From the NCBI GenBank assembly GCA_964527925.1, contig CAZGQO010000003.1:1-64000 (forward strand): DNA of 64,000 nt, in the 5' to 3' direction. A model generated the notes under the pieces. The model saw nothing but the letters and a program-made list of their open reading frames with translations. It was not told where the DNA came from and searched no databases. This DNA comes from Ch128b sp964527925. Its GTDB lineage: Bacteria > Bacteroidota > Ignavibacteria > Ch128b. Shown piece after piece: positions 44,041 through 53,260 of the stretch (position 1 is the stretch's first letter; every line of letters starts with the position of its first letter). A program made the position numbers and the translations under genes.

Positions 44041-44120
44041 TTTTTATTTCCTTATAATTTGGTTCAAAAATAAATTTTCATCACTATTAAAACAAACTCT
44101 AACTTTCTAACTAATCTTTT

Positions 44121-45701
44121 TTAATCGTGTTCCAGATTAATGCTTTCAATAATTTTGATTGCATCAGGAATATAATTTATCACATCACTTGAAATTAAAC
44201 CCATTTTAGATTTTTTCAATGCTGCTATATCACCAGCAAGTCCATGAAGATAGACACCAGTTATCGCAGCATCCAGCGGTTTCAATCCTTGAGCAAATAG
44301 ACTGCTGACCATTCCAGTCAATACATCACCCATTCCTACAGTTGCCATACCCGGATTACCTGTGGGATTGATAAAAGCTTCACCTGTTTCATCAAAAATT
44401 ATTGTTGGTGCACCTTTTAGAACTAAAATTGTTTGATACTTAACAGCAAACCTTGAACCTTCATCAAAAATATTCTCTTTGATTTCCTCAATTGATTTAT
44501 TTATTAATCTTGAAAATTCTCCAAGGTGTGGAGTTAAGATTGAATTTTTTAAAGTCAATTTTTCATCATCGATGAATTTTGCTAATAAATTTAATCCATC
44601 CGCATCAATAACTTTTTTCTTTTTTGGATATTTTAGAAGAAGTTTGTGGAGAAAATTTAAAGTTTCGGGATTTTGACCAAGTCCAGGTCCAATCATTAAA
44701 ACATCAGCCCATTCAATTTTATTTTTAATTTCATCAAAATCTGTTTCAACAAAAAAATCACCATTGTTGTTTTTCAATTGAAAGGTCATCACTTCTTTTA
44801 AGCTCTTAGCAAAAATCGGTTGAAGTTTTTTTGTAGTAAGTAAAAGTACCCCACCACAACCTGTTCTTAATGCAGCCTCACAAGACATTTTAGCTGCGCC
44901 AGTTAATCCACTTGAACCAGCGATTGCAAAAACTTTTCCAACAGAATATTTGTGAGCGTTATTTGGTCGTTCAGGTAGTTTTTCCTTGATATCAATATCT
45001 TCAATTAGATTTTTATGAATTGAATCATCTGAACTCAATGAATCAGGATAACTAATATCAATGATTTCAATCTCACCACAAACTCCTGGACCGTTATTGA
45101 TAAACATACCTACTTTTGGTAAACCCATTGTTAGAGTAAAATCAGCTTTGAATGCATCACCAAAAATCTTTCCTGAATTGCTTGATAGTCCAGTAGGAAT
45201 ATCGACTGCTATTTTTAGAGCTTTATATTGATTTGCCCATTTTACAGCTGAAAGATATGGGTCACGTAAATCAGAATTCAAACCAATACCAAGCAACGCG
45301 TCTATTATCAAATCAAAAGGCTTTCTGAAAATCGAATCTAATTTCTTCAATGAAGATGGATTTACAAGAAAAACAATATTCTCTTTAGTTTCTGAAAAAT
45401 TCTTAATTATATCGAAATTAATTTTTGCATCACCTGAAAGTTTTTCTTCTAATCCTAAAAACGCGACACAAACATTAAATCCACGATTCGATAGATGCCT
45501 TGCAATTGCAAATCCATCACCACCATTATTACCATGACCACAGAGAATTAAAACATTTTGAATTGGGTAATCCAGATTGGAGATAAATTCCACAACTCCA
45601 ATTGCTGCGTTCTCCATTAAGATAATAGATGGAATATTATACAGCAGAGTTGCATTTTGATCAAGATTTCTTATTTCTTCTGCAGTCGTAACTTTTATCA
45701 T
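44121..45701 (-). CDS. nnr: Bifunctional NAD(P)H-hydrate epimerase / ADP-dependent dehydratase
   Basis: Repairs hydrated NADH and NADPH. The N-terminal YjeF/NnrE epimerase domain (about 1-215) shows ENAAIGVVEFI, LCGHGNNGGDGFAIARHL and AVDIPTGLSS. The C-terminal ribokinase-like NnrD dehydratase domain (about 230-520) shows KVFAIAGSSGLTGAAKMS, MIGPGLGQNPET, then LTPHLGEFSRL and the catalytic NPGMATVGMGDVLTGM. The 526-residue length fits the fused form. Its start lies two bases after the nuoN stop, so it is part of the nuo transcript, a sensible place for NADH repair. Confidence 0.95.
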   Translation of the reverse strand: MIKVTTAEEIRNLDQNATLLYNIPSIILMENAAIGVVEFISNLDYPIQNVLILCGHGNNGGDGFAIARHLSNRGFNVCVAFLGLEEKLSGDAKINFDIIKNFSETKENIVFLVNPSSLKKLDSIFRKPFDLIIDALLGIGLNSDLRDPYLSAVKWANQYKALKIAVDIPTGLSSNSGKIFGDAFKADFTLTMGLPKVGMFINNGPGVCGEIEIIDISYPDSLSSDDSIHKNLIEDIDIKEKLPERPNNAHKYSVGKVFAIAGSSGLTGAAKMSCEAALRTGCGGVLLLTTKKLQPIFAKSLKEVMTFQLKNNNGDFFVETDFDEIKNKIEWADVLMIGPGLGQNPETLNFLHKLLLKYPKKKKVIDADGLNLLAKFIDDEKLTLKNSILTPHLGEFSRLINKSIEEIKENIFDEGSRFAVKYQTILVLKGAPTIIFDETGEAFINPTGNPGMATVGMGDVLTGMVSSLFAQGLKPLDAAITGVYLHGLAGDIAALKKSKMGLISSDVINYIPDAIKIIESINLEHD

Positions 45702-45702
45702 A

Positions 45703-47130
45703 TCAAGGCAAATATTTCGAAATTACATCTATTATCAAATTAGGAGTTACTCCAAGCTGTATTACGAACAAAATACAGAAAGTCAATACGAAATTATCAG
45801 CAGCAGAATTGTAGACCTTGAACTTTTCATCAGCTGATTTGAAATACATGTAAATAATTACTCGTAAGTAGAAGTAGGCTGAAATTACACTTGATAAAAC
45901 ACCAACAATTGCAAGATAGGTCATATCAGCTCTGATGGCAGAAAGAAATACATAATACTTTCCGAAAAATCCACCAAATGGAGGTAATCCAGATAAAGCA
46001 AACATAAATATTGACATCAAAGCGGCATACCAGGGATGATCTTTTGCTAAACCTGTATAATCTTGAAGAGTTATTCTTTTTTCAACATCATTTTCAAGTA
46101 AAGAAATCAAAAGAAAAGCACCGACATTCATAAATGAATAGACAATCAGATAAAATATGACTCCACTCATTCCTAACTTATTAGCTGCGGCAATTCCAAT
46201 CAACATATAACCAGCATGAGCAATACTTGAATAAGCCAGCATTCTCTTCATACTATTCTGAGCAATTGCAATGATTGAACCAAGTAACATTGAAGCAATT
46301 GCAAGCCATCCAATTATCTTTGAAATAACTTGATAATTAATTTGTGAAGAAACAGAACCATACAACGCAATAATCATTGCGGCAAATGCTGCAGTTTTTC
46401 CAGCAGTAGACATTAGAGCAGTTACAATTGTTGGACTTCCTTCGTAAACATCGGGCACCCACATATGAAATGGAACCGATGCAACTTTGAATGAAAATCC
46501 AATAATCAATAAAACCAATCCTAATACAAACAAAGGTTTATTTAAAAGTGTTGAAAAATTCTGTGCAATTACTGGAATGTTAGTAGTTTGAGCTGAACCA
46601 TAAATTAAAGCAATTCCATATAAAAGAAATCCTGTTGCAAAAGCACCAAGCAAGAAATACTTAAGTGATGCTTCATTGTTGAATAAAACTCTTCTATTAA
46701 AACCTGCAAGTATGTAAAAACTCAAAGACATCAATTCAAGAGAGATGAATGTTAACATCAAATCTCTTGATGCAGCCATCAACATCATTCCCAGCAGTGA
46801 ATTCAAGACAAGAATATAAAACTCACCGTGATGATAATTCAATCTTTCGAAATAATTTTTAGAAGATAAAATCACGAAGAGAGCAATAAGGGAAAGAACG
46901 ATGTAAAATAGATTTGTTATTCCACCACTGTGCAAAGTATTATAAAAATGGAGTTGATCATGATTCAAATTGACAGCAGAAAAAACAACAACACCAATCA
47001 ATACAAACACCGAAATCCAGTAAATAATTTTTTCACTTTTTTTAGAGAAAGCTTCAATTAGTACAACTACTAAAACCAGAATTGATAAAATTAAAACCGG
47101 TAACAGATTTAACAGTGTTAGATTTTCCAT
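45703..47130 (-). CDS. nuoN: NADH-quinone oxidoreductase subunit N
   Basis: An antiporter-like proton-pumping subunit of complex I, 475 residues and about 14 transmembrane helices. Recognisable blocks include LLGMMLMAASRDLMLTFISLELMSLS, then YFLLGAFATGFLLYGIALIYG, FHMWVPDVYEGSPT with the helix-break proline, KRMLAYSSIAHAGYMLIG and ALSGLPPFGGFFGKYYVF. A run of membrane lysines and glutamates forms the proton path. It is separated from nuoM by two inserted genes, but spacing on both sides is 2-3 bases, so one transcript is likely. Confidence 0.95.
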   Translation of the reverse strand: MENLTLLNLLPVLILSILVLVVVLIEAFSKKSEKIIYWISVFVLIGVVVFSAVNLNHDQLHFYNTLHSGGITNLFYIVLSLIALFVILSSKNYFERLNYHHGEFYILVLNSLLGMMLMAASRDLMLTFISLELMSLSFYILAGFNRRVLFNNEASLKYFLLGAFATGFLLYGIALIYGSAQTTNIPVIAQNFSTLLNKPLFVLGLVLLIIGFSFKVASVPFHMWVPDVYEGSPTIVTALMSTAGKTAAFAAMIIALYGSVSSQINYQVISKIIGWLAIASMLLGSIIAIAQNSMKRMLAYSSIAHAGYMLIGIAAANKLGMSGVIFYLIVYSFMNVGAFLLISLLENDVEKRITLQDYTGLAKDHPWYAALMSIFMFALSGLPPFGGFFGKYYVFLSAIRADMTYLAIVGVLSSVISAYFYLRVIIYMYFKSADEKFKVYNSAADNFVLTFCILFVIQLGVTPNLIIDVISKYLP

Positions 47131-47132
47131 AG

Positions 47133-47498
47133 CTAATCTATAATAATGTGGTTGTTATCTGGTAATTCAATTCTAATTATGTGTTCGTTTTCAATGTAAA
47201 GAAGTAATTTTATATGTCTGGAAAAATCAAATATATCATCACCTTTTTCACACAAAATCAGCTTAATATTTTCAAACTTCGATAGCTCGGTTTGAATATC
47301 TTTATATTTCTTAAAATAGACATCAGTGAAATTTTCATGTTCAATAATTTCAACATCAGGACTCGTGGATGAAAAATTTGTAATAATGTAATCTTCAAAA
47401 ATGATTTTGAGGAATTCACACTTAAAAGGCAGAATTAACCTATTGTTGTAATAAATACCGTGCTTTTTTTCTTCAATAGCTTTCTGAACTGAATTCAT
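47133..47498 (-). CDS. Unknown soluble protein inside the nuo operon
   Basis: A 121-residue acidic protein with no signal peptide, membrane helix or motif that I recognise. It is rich in Ile, Asp, Glu and Lys, with alternating short strands (YYNNRLILPFKCEFLKIIF, NIKLILCEKGDDIFDF, EHIIRIELPDNNHIIID). That suggests a small alpha/beta fold. It lies 3 bases after nhaD and 2 bases before nuoN, so it is certainly co-transcribed. A link to the antiporter or to complex I assembly is conceivable but unproven. Confidence 0.6.
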   Translation of the reverse strand: MNSVQKAIEEKKHGIYYNNRLILPFKCEFLKIIFEDYIITNFSSTSPDVEIIEHENFTDVYFKKYKDIQTELSKFENIKLILCEKGDDIFDFSRHIKLLLYIENEHIIRIELPDNNHIIID

Positions 47499-47501
47499 AT
47501 T

Positions 47502-48938
47502 TTATCCCTTTCCATAGAAAAATAATAACCAGATTAGTATAAATACAGGTAATAAGATCGGAATAGAATATTTAATCACATATCCAAAGAATGATGGTAA
47601 TTTGATTCCCGATTTTTCAGCAATTGATTTCACCATAAAGTTTGGTCCATTTCCAATATAAGTCATTGCACCAAAGAAAACTGCAGCAACAGAAATTGCC
47701 ATGAGATAAACAGGATCATGAGTTTCAAATTCTTTCACATGCTGAAAATTGTCAATGTTCAAACCAAATTTGCCCATTGCAGCACTCAAGAAATTTAAGT
47801 AAGTAGGTGCATTATCGAGAATTGATGAAAGAATACCTGTGCCCCAATAGAAAAGGTCTGCTGTTAATTTTTCACCGTACTCATGAGTTTCATAAGCTAC
47901 AAGTTGAAGAGCTGGAATCATTGTTGCAAAAATACCGACAAATAAAAACGCAACTTCTTTAATTGGTTCAAAATCAAATTCATTACCCTTCAACGCTTCT
48001 CTATCAGCATTTTTGTAAGCAATGAAAGCAATTGAGAACATGATAATCTCTCGAATTCCAAATGGTAAAGGATCAAGAGATGGTACCCAGCTTATCACTG
48101 CAGGATCTATAAAAACAGAAATTATAATTAACAATAAATAGATGAAATTTCTTTGACCTTTAATCTGGATTTTGCCAGTGTAATCACTCTCATCTTTAGC
48201 AGCTTTTTTATAATTATGACTATCAATAAAGTAAAATATAGTAAGAACAATAAAAATTGTTAGCAACCATATATGCCATACATGTTGAATTACCCAGAAA
48301 AATTCGATTCCTTTAAGAAATCCGAGAAACAGTGGTGGATCGCCAATTGGTGTTAATCCTCCACCAATATTACTCAACGTGAAAATAAAGAAAATAATGT
48401 GATAGGGTTTAATTCTATTTTTATTTATGCGTATATAAGTTCTAATCAACAGCATTGATGCACCAGTTGTACCAATGAAATTTGAAATAACTGCACCAAC
48501 AGCTAAGAGAATTACATTTGCTATAGGTTTAGATTTCACATCCACTTTGATTAGAATTCCGCCTGAAACGACAAACAACGAAGTCAATAAAGCAATAAAA
48601 GATAAATATTCATGTAAAGTATGAACAAGGCTGACTGGATCATTGAAAATAAACAAGTAATAAAACACAGTAATCGAACCAAGAAAGATTGCAACCTTTG
48701 GGTAATTATGTTCCCAGAAATGTTTATAAAAAAGCGGCCCTGTTGAAATCATCAATAATAAAACGATAAAAGGAATCACCATGTATGCTGAAGGTGGATT
48801 TTCAAAAATATTGTGTTCGTTATGACTTTCTGATACATTAACTACTTTATCTTTTATTGTTTCAGTGGCAGACGCTGTATTAGCAACAACAAATTGTATT
48901 AAAGTGATTAGACTCAATATCAAAAGCAATTTTTTCAT
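47502..48938 (-). CDS. nhaD: NhaD-type Na+/H+ antiporter
   Basis: A 478-residue antiporter of the NhaD (ArsB/NhaD) family, exchanging cytoplasmic Na+ for external H+. An N-terminal hydrophobic segment (about 1-22, signal-like) and about 12 further helices are visible. Family blocks are FIGTTGASMLLIRTYI, TLSNIGGGLTPIGDPPLFLGFLKG, SILDNAPTYLNFL and GAMTYIGNGPNFMVKSIAE, which are characteristic of NhaD. It sits between nuoM (15-base gap) and an unknown gene before nuoN, suggesting that respiration-driven proton pumping is coupled to sodium extrusion. Confidence 0.92.
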   Translation of the reverse strand: MKKLLLILSLITLIQFVVANTASATETIKDKVVNVSESHNEHNIFENPPSAYMVIPFIVLLLMISTGPLFYKHFWEHNYPKVAIFLGSITVFYYLFIFNDPVSLVHTLHEYLSFIALLTSLFVVSGGILIKVDVKSKPIANVILLAVGAVISNFIGTTGASMLLIRTYIRINKNRIKPYHIIFFIFTLSNIGGGLTPIGDPPLFLGFLKGIEFFWVIQHVWHIWLLTIFIVLTIFYFIDSHNYKKAAKDESDYTGKIQIKGQRNFIYLLLIIISVFIDPAVISWVPSLDPLPFGIREIIMFSIAFIAYKNADREALKGNEFDFEPIKEVAFLFVGIFATMIPALQLVAYETHEYGEKLTADLFYWGTGILSSILDNAPTYLNFLSAAMGKFGLNIDNFQHVKEFETHDPVYLMAISVAAVFFGAMTYIGNGPNFMVKSIAEKSGIKLPSFFGYVIKYSIPILLPVFILIWLLFFYGKG

Positions 48939-48953
48939 TTCTTAAGTTTCACC

Positions 48954-50483
48954 TCAGCGATTAATTAATTCTATTTTATTCGGAGCTACATCTTTCAAAA
49001 TTGATTTTATTGATAGTTCTGATTTGCTCAGAAATGTTGAAGGATATATTCCTATCCAGACAATGAAAATTATAATTGGAATTAATAATCCAATTTCTCT
49101 CTTATTCAAATCCGTTAAAGTTTTATTATGCGGATTTTCCAGTTTCCCGAAAATGACTCTCTGATACATCCAGAGTAAATAAACAGCAGCAAAAATTACC
49201 CCACTTGCTGCAAATGCTGCATACCAGTGACTATTTAAAATTGTTGATTTAAAAGTTCCAAGAAGAATTAAAAACTCACCAATAAATCCATTTAATCCAG
49301 GAAGTCCAATCGAACTCAATGAAACTATAAAAAGTATTGTTGAATATACTGGAACAACTTTAGCTAATCCTCCAAATTCTGAAATTAATCGAGTATGTCT
49401 TCTATCGTAAATCATTCCAACTAACAAGAAGAGAGCTCCTGTAGATAAACCATGATTAATCATTTGAATTAATGCACCCTGAGCACTCTCAACGGTAAAT
49501 GCAAAAATTCCAAGTACAACAAATCCAAGGTGACTAACAGAACTATAGGCAATTAATTTTTTCATATCTGGTTGAACCATCGCAACCAGAGCACCATAAA
49601 TGATTCCAATTATTGCAAGAATACTGATGTAAGGAGTAAGTTCAATTGAAATTTGTGGGAAAAGTGTTAAACAAAATCTTAATAATCCATAAGTACCCAT
49701 TTTAAGTAAAACGCCCGCAAGGATTACGCTACCTGCCGTTGGAGCTTCAACATGTGCATCTGGCAACCATGTATGGAATGGAAAGAGAGGAACTTTAATA
49801 GCAAAACTCAATGCGAACGCAAGGAACATAAAAAGCTGAGTTGAATGCGCAAGATTTGGTGAAAAGGTTTTCAAGAGTGTATAATCAGTCGTGAAATAAC
49901 CGAGTTTATCCATTGCCGATACACCAAGAGCAATAATTGCAACCAACATCAACAAACTTCCAAACATTGTATAGAGGAAGAACTTGATCGCCGCATAAAT
50001 TCGATTCTCACCGCCCCAGACACCTATGATAAAATACATTGGGATTAACATCGCTTCCCAGAAAATGTAGAACAGGAAAAGATCAAGCGAAGCGAATACA
50101 CCAATCATTCCTGTTTCTAAGACAAGAAAGAAAAAGAGGAATTCCTTTACATTATTCTTGATACTTTCCCACGATGAAAGAATTGTTAGCGGAGTCAGAA
50201 ATGTAGTGAGTAGAATCAAAAATAAAGATACGCCATCTATTCCAATATGATAACTGATATTCAAAGATTTTATCCAGGGAAATTTAGTTAAGAATTGAAA
50301 CCCAGTCTCATTCTCCCTGAATCGAAAGTACAAAATGAGCGATAGAATAAAAGTTAATATTGAGATAAATAATGCAGAATATTTTAGTAATGAAAGTTTT
50401 TCTTTCTTAATAAAAAGAAGAATCAGGGATCCAATTAAAGGTAGAAAAATTACAATAGATAAAAGATATGTTTTCATAGGCAT
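48954..50483 (-). CDS. nuoM: NADH-quinone oxidoreductase subunit M
   Basis: An antiporter-like subunit of complex I, about 510 residues and 14 helices. Typical stretches are SYHIGIDGVSLFLILLTTFLTPL, FFFLVLETGMIGVFASLDLFLFY, FWEAMLIPMYFIIG, FPFHTWLPDAHVEAPTAGSV and KKLIAYSSVSHLGFVVLGIF. The frame can start at GTG 50486, ATG 50483 or ATG 50477; the ATG at 50483 overlaps the nuoL stop by one base (TGATG) and is chosen here. Function and partners are as for nuoL and nuoN. Confidence 0.95.
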   Translation of the reverse strand: MPMKTYLLSIVIFLPLIGSLILLFIKKEKLSLLKYSALFISILTFILSLILYFRFRENETGFQFLTKFPWIKSLNISYHIGIDGVSLFLILLTTFLTPLTILSSWESIKNNVKEFLFFFLVLETGMIGVFASLDLFLFYIFWEAMLIPMYFIIGVWGGENRIYAAIKFFLYTMFGSLLMLVAIIALGVSAMDKLGYFTTDYTLLKTFSPNLAHSTQLFMFLAFALSFAIKVPLFPFHTWLPDAHVEAPTAGSVILAGVLLKMGTYGLLRFCLTLFPQISIELTPYISILAIIGIIYGALVAMVQPDMKKLIAYSSVSHLGFVVLGIFAFTVESAQGALIQMINHGLSTGALFLLVGMIYDRRHTRLISEFGGLAKVVPVYSTILFIVSLSSIGLPGLNGFIGEFLILLGTFKSTILNSHWYAAFAASGVIFAAVYLLWMYQRVIFGKLENPHNKTLTDLNKREIGLLIPIIIFIVWIGIYPSTFLSKSELSIKSILKDVAPNKIELINR

Positions 50484-52423
50484 CACAGTAATAGTAAGAA
50501 GATTATTAAAGTTATTCCAAAAATCATTATTAGTGCATAAAATTGGGCAACACCTGTTTGAATTTTTCTAATAATTTTTGATAACTCATCAACCACTTCA
50601 GCTGTTGAATTAATAAATCCATCAATGATCAAAGAGTCGTTAAACTTCCACAAGAATTTTTCTGAAATCTTTACAAGCGGAGTTACTAATAAGAAATCAT
50701 AAATCTCATCAACATAGTATTTATTGAACAACAACTTGTAGAGTTTTTGAAATCTTTCAATTGCCCATTCAATTGGTTTGATATTTTGTAGATAGAAATG
50801 TCGAGCAAGCAAAATTCCAGTTATGGCAACCACAACAGATAAAACGATTAATAAAATTTCAGTTGCATTAGAATATGTATTAACATGAAGCAAAAATACT
50901 TCTGATTTTTCATATACAGGTTCTAACCAGTTGGCAAACAAATTACCATAATATCCACTAAAAACGGTTGGAATTGCAACAAATCCACCAATTGCAGAAA
51001 GAACAGAAAGAATTATTAAAGGAATTGTCATCACTTTTGGTGATTCGTGTGGATGAACATGTGAAGCATATCTCGGTTTACCTTCAAATGTAAGGTTAAA
51101 TAATCTGAACACATAAAATGCAGTCATCAACGCAGTAACCAGACCAATCAAATACAAAAATTGATGTCCTGTTGCAAAAGTTTCCCAAAGAATTTCATCT
51201 TTTGAAAAGAATCCAGAAAGTGGCGGAATGCCAGCAATTGCAAGTGAAGCAACTAAAAATGTTTTATATGTGACAGGAAGATGATGTTTTAATCCACCCA
51301 TGTTTTTAATGTTTTGTTCTTCATGCATTGCGTGAATCACAGAACCTGCACCGAGAAATAGAAGCGCCTTAAAAAATGCATGAGTCATTAAATGAAAGAT
51401 TGCGGCAGTAAATGCACCAACACCAGAAGCAAGAAACATGTAACCCAGTTGACTTATAGTAGAATAAGCTAAGACTTTCTTAATATCATTTTGAACAAGT
51501 CCCATTGATGCTGCAAAGATTGCTGTGAGTGCACCAATCACAGCAATAACCATCATTGTAATTTCAGATTGAACAAAAAGAATCGAGCATCTTGAAACCA
51601 TGTAAACACCAGCAGTCACCATTGTTGCAGCATGAATGAGAGCAGAAACAGGTGTTGGACCAGCCATTGCATCAGGTAACCAAACATAAAGCGGAATTTG
51701 TGCAGACTTTCCTGTAGCTCCTACAAAGAGAAATAATGTAATCAAAGTAATAGTAGTTTCTGCAACAGGAATGTTAGCAGCTAATGTAAAAACATCATCA
51801 AAAGTCAAACTGCCAAATGTTTTATAAATCAGAAACATTCCAAGCAGAAAACCAAAATCACCTATTCTATTAACAATAAAAGCTTTTTTTGCTGCGTCAG
51901 CCGTTGTGCTATTCTCAAATTTCCTATCGTACCAGAAACCAATCAATAAATAAGAGCAAAGTCCAACTCCTTCCCAGCCTAAAAACATCAAAACAAAATT
52001 ATCTGCAAGAATCAAATTCATCATCATAAAGATGAACAAATTCAAATAAGCAAAGAATCTCCAGAAGCCTTTATCGCCATGTATATAACCAATACTATAA
52101 ACATGGATCAAAAATCCTACACCAGTCACAACCAGCGCCATCACTAACGATAAAGGATCAACCAGATAACTAAATGAAATATCCAGTCCTTCGACACTCA
52201 ACCAATTAATGAGAGGAACAACAATTTTTCTTTCTGAAGTAGGAAGCCCGCTTAATTCAAAAAATGTGAGAAGTGAAATCAAAAAACTTAATCCAACAAC
52301 TCCACTTCCAACCCAACCAATGATTTTCTCATTTTTAATTCTGTAACCAATCAGACCATTAAATAAAAATCCTAACAGCGGGAATAAAACAGCGAGGTAA
52401 ATTAGATTTGTTATCATTATCAT
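50483..52423 (-). CDS. nuoL: NADH-quinone oxidoreductase subunit L
   Basis: The distal antiporter-like pump of complex I, 646 residues with about 16 helices including the long lateral C-terminal helix. Typical blocks are FFAYLNLFIFMMMNLILADN, LFLGWEGVGLCSYLLIGFWYD, IVNRIGDFGFLLGMFLIY, IPLYVWLPDAMAGPTPVSALIHAATMV and KKVLAYSTISQLGYMFLASG. It starts one base after the nuoK stop and ends in a short overlap with nuoM. Confidence 0.97.
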   Translation of the reverse strand: MIMITNLIYLAVLFPLLGFLFNGLIGYRIKNEKIIGWVGSGVVGLSFLISLLTFFELSGLPTSERKIVVPLINWLSVEGLDISFSYLVDPLSLVMALVVTGVGFLIHVYSIGYIHGDKGFWRFFAYLNLFIFMMMNLILADNFVLMFLGWEGVGLCSYLLIGFWYDRKFENSTTADAAKKAFIVNRIGDFGFLLGMFLIYKTFGSLTFDDVFTLAANIPVAETTITLITLFLFVGATGKSAQIPLYVWLPDAMAGPTPVSALIHAATMVTAGVYMVSRCSILFVQSEITMMVIAVIGALTAIFAASMGLVQNDIKKVLAYSTISQLGYMFLASGVGAFTAAIFHLMTHAFFKALLFLGAGSVIHAMHEEQNIKNMGGLKHHLPVTYKTFLVASLAIAGIPPLSGFFSKDEILWETFATGHQFLYLIGLVTALMTAFYVFRLFNLTFEGKPRYASHVHPHESPKVMTIPLIILSVLSAIGGFVAIPTVFSGYYGNLFANWLEPVYEKSEVFLLHVNTYSNATEILLIVLSVVVAITGILLARHFYLQNIKPIEWAIERFQKLYKLLFNKYYVDEIYDFLLVTPLVKISEKFLWKFNDSLIIDGFINSTAEVVDELSKIIRKIQTGVAQFYALIMIFGITLIIFLLLL

Positions 52424-52424
52424 T

Positions 52425-52727
52425 CTACCATTTAAGAATATTTACTTCATCAACATTGATGGTAAGTTTATTTCTGAATAAAGCAATTATGATTGCCAGT
52501 CCTACAGCAGTTTCTGCGGCAGCCACTGCCATCACAAAGAACACAAAAATCTGTCCACTGCTATCACCAAAAAAAGATGCGAAGGCAATAAATGTTAGAT
52601 TAACTGCATTCAACATCAATTCTATGCACATAAAAATGATAATCGCATTTCTTCTGGTTAAAACACCGATTATTCCTATCGAAAAGAACGCAGCGCTCAA
52701 GATGAGATAATAACTTAATGGAATCAT
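52425..52727 (-). CDS. nuoK: NADH-quinone oxidoreductase subunit K
   Basis: A 100-residue, three-helix subunit of the complex I membrane arm. The sequence is typical: SIGIIGVLTRRNAIIIFMCIELMLNAVNLTFIAF (helix with conserved Glu) and FVMAVAAAETAVGLAIIIALFR (second conserved Glu). Its start overlaps the nuoJ stop by four bases, and nuoL follows after one base. Confidence 0.96.
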   Translation of the reverse strand: MIPLSYYLILSAAFFSIGIIGVLTRRNAIIIFMCIELMLNAVNLTFIAFASFFGDSSGQIFVFFVMAVAAAETAVGLAIIIALFRNKLTINVDEVNILKW

Positions 52728-53239
52728 TCGAATTTCCTCTTTGCTAAAACAATTGCACCAATAATACCAACAAGTAAAAGAAATGAAACGACTTCAAACG
52801 GGATTAAATATGTTGTAAATAGAACTTCACCTATTTTTCGAACAGAACCAGCTTCAACGGAAGCTGGTGAAAGATTTATATTGACATCATCCTTTGCTTT
52901 TAAAAAGAAAAACAAACCAAATTGCAGAAATAAAACAACTCCAAGTATGGTCGCTACAATTTTTCGTAGATTAAATGGATCTTTCAAAGCTTCTTCATTG
53001 CTTAGATTTAGAAGCATTATCACGAAGACAAATAAAACCATTATCGCACCAGCATAAACAAGTATCTGAAGGACAGCAAGAAATTGTGCATTTAATAAAA
53101 GATAAAATCCAGCGAGTGCAAAGAAGTGCAATATCAACAACAAAGATGAATAAACTGGATTTTTCTGAATGACAAGCATTATAGCCGATAAAAGTCCAAT
53201 TATTGCAAGAAGAATGAATGTTATAATCTGAAGTGTCAT
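52724..53239 (-). CDS. nuoJ: NADH-quinone oxidoreductase subunit J
   Basis: A 171-residue membrane subunit of complex I with five helices, including the family blocks SSLLLILHFFALAGFYLLLNAQFLAVLQILVYAGAIMVLFVFVIMLL (read in part) and the C-terminal FEVVSFLLLVGIIGAIVLAKR. It is the first nuo gene here and follows asnS by 21 bases. Subunits A-I, including the NADH- and quinone-binding modules, are not in the window. Confidence 0.95.
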   Translation of the reverse strand: MTLQIITFILLAIIGLLSAIMLVIQKNPVYSSLLLILHFFALAGFYLLLNAQFLAVLQILVYAGAIMVLFVFVIMLLNLSNEEALKDPFNLRKIVATILGVVLFLQFGLFFFLKAKDDVNINLSPASVEAGSVRKIGEVLFTTYLIPFEVVSFLLLVGIIGAIVLAKRKFE

Positions 53240-53260
53240 TTTAGTGTTCTTTTCTCCTGA

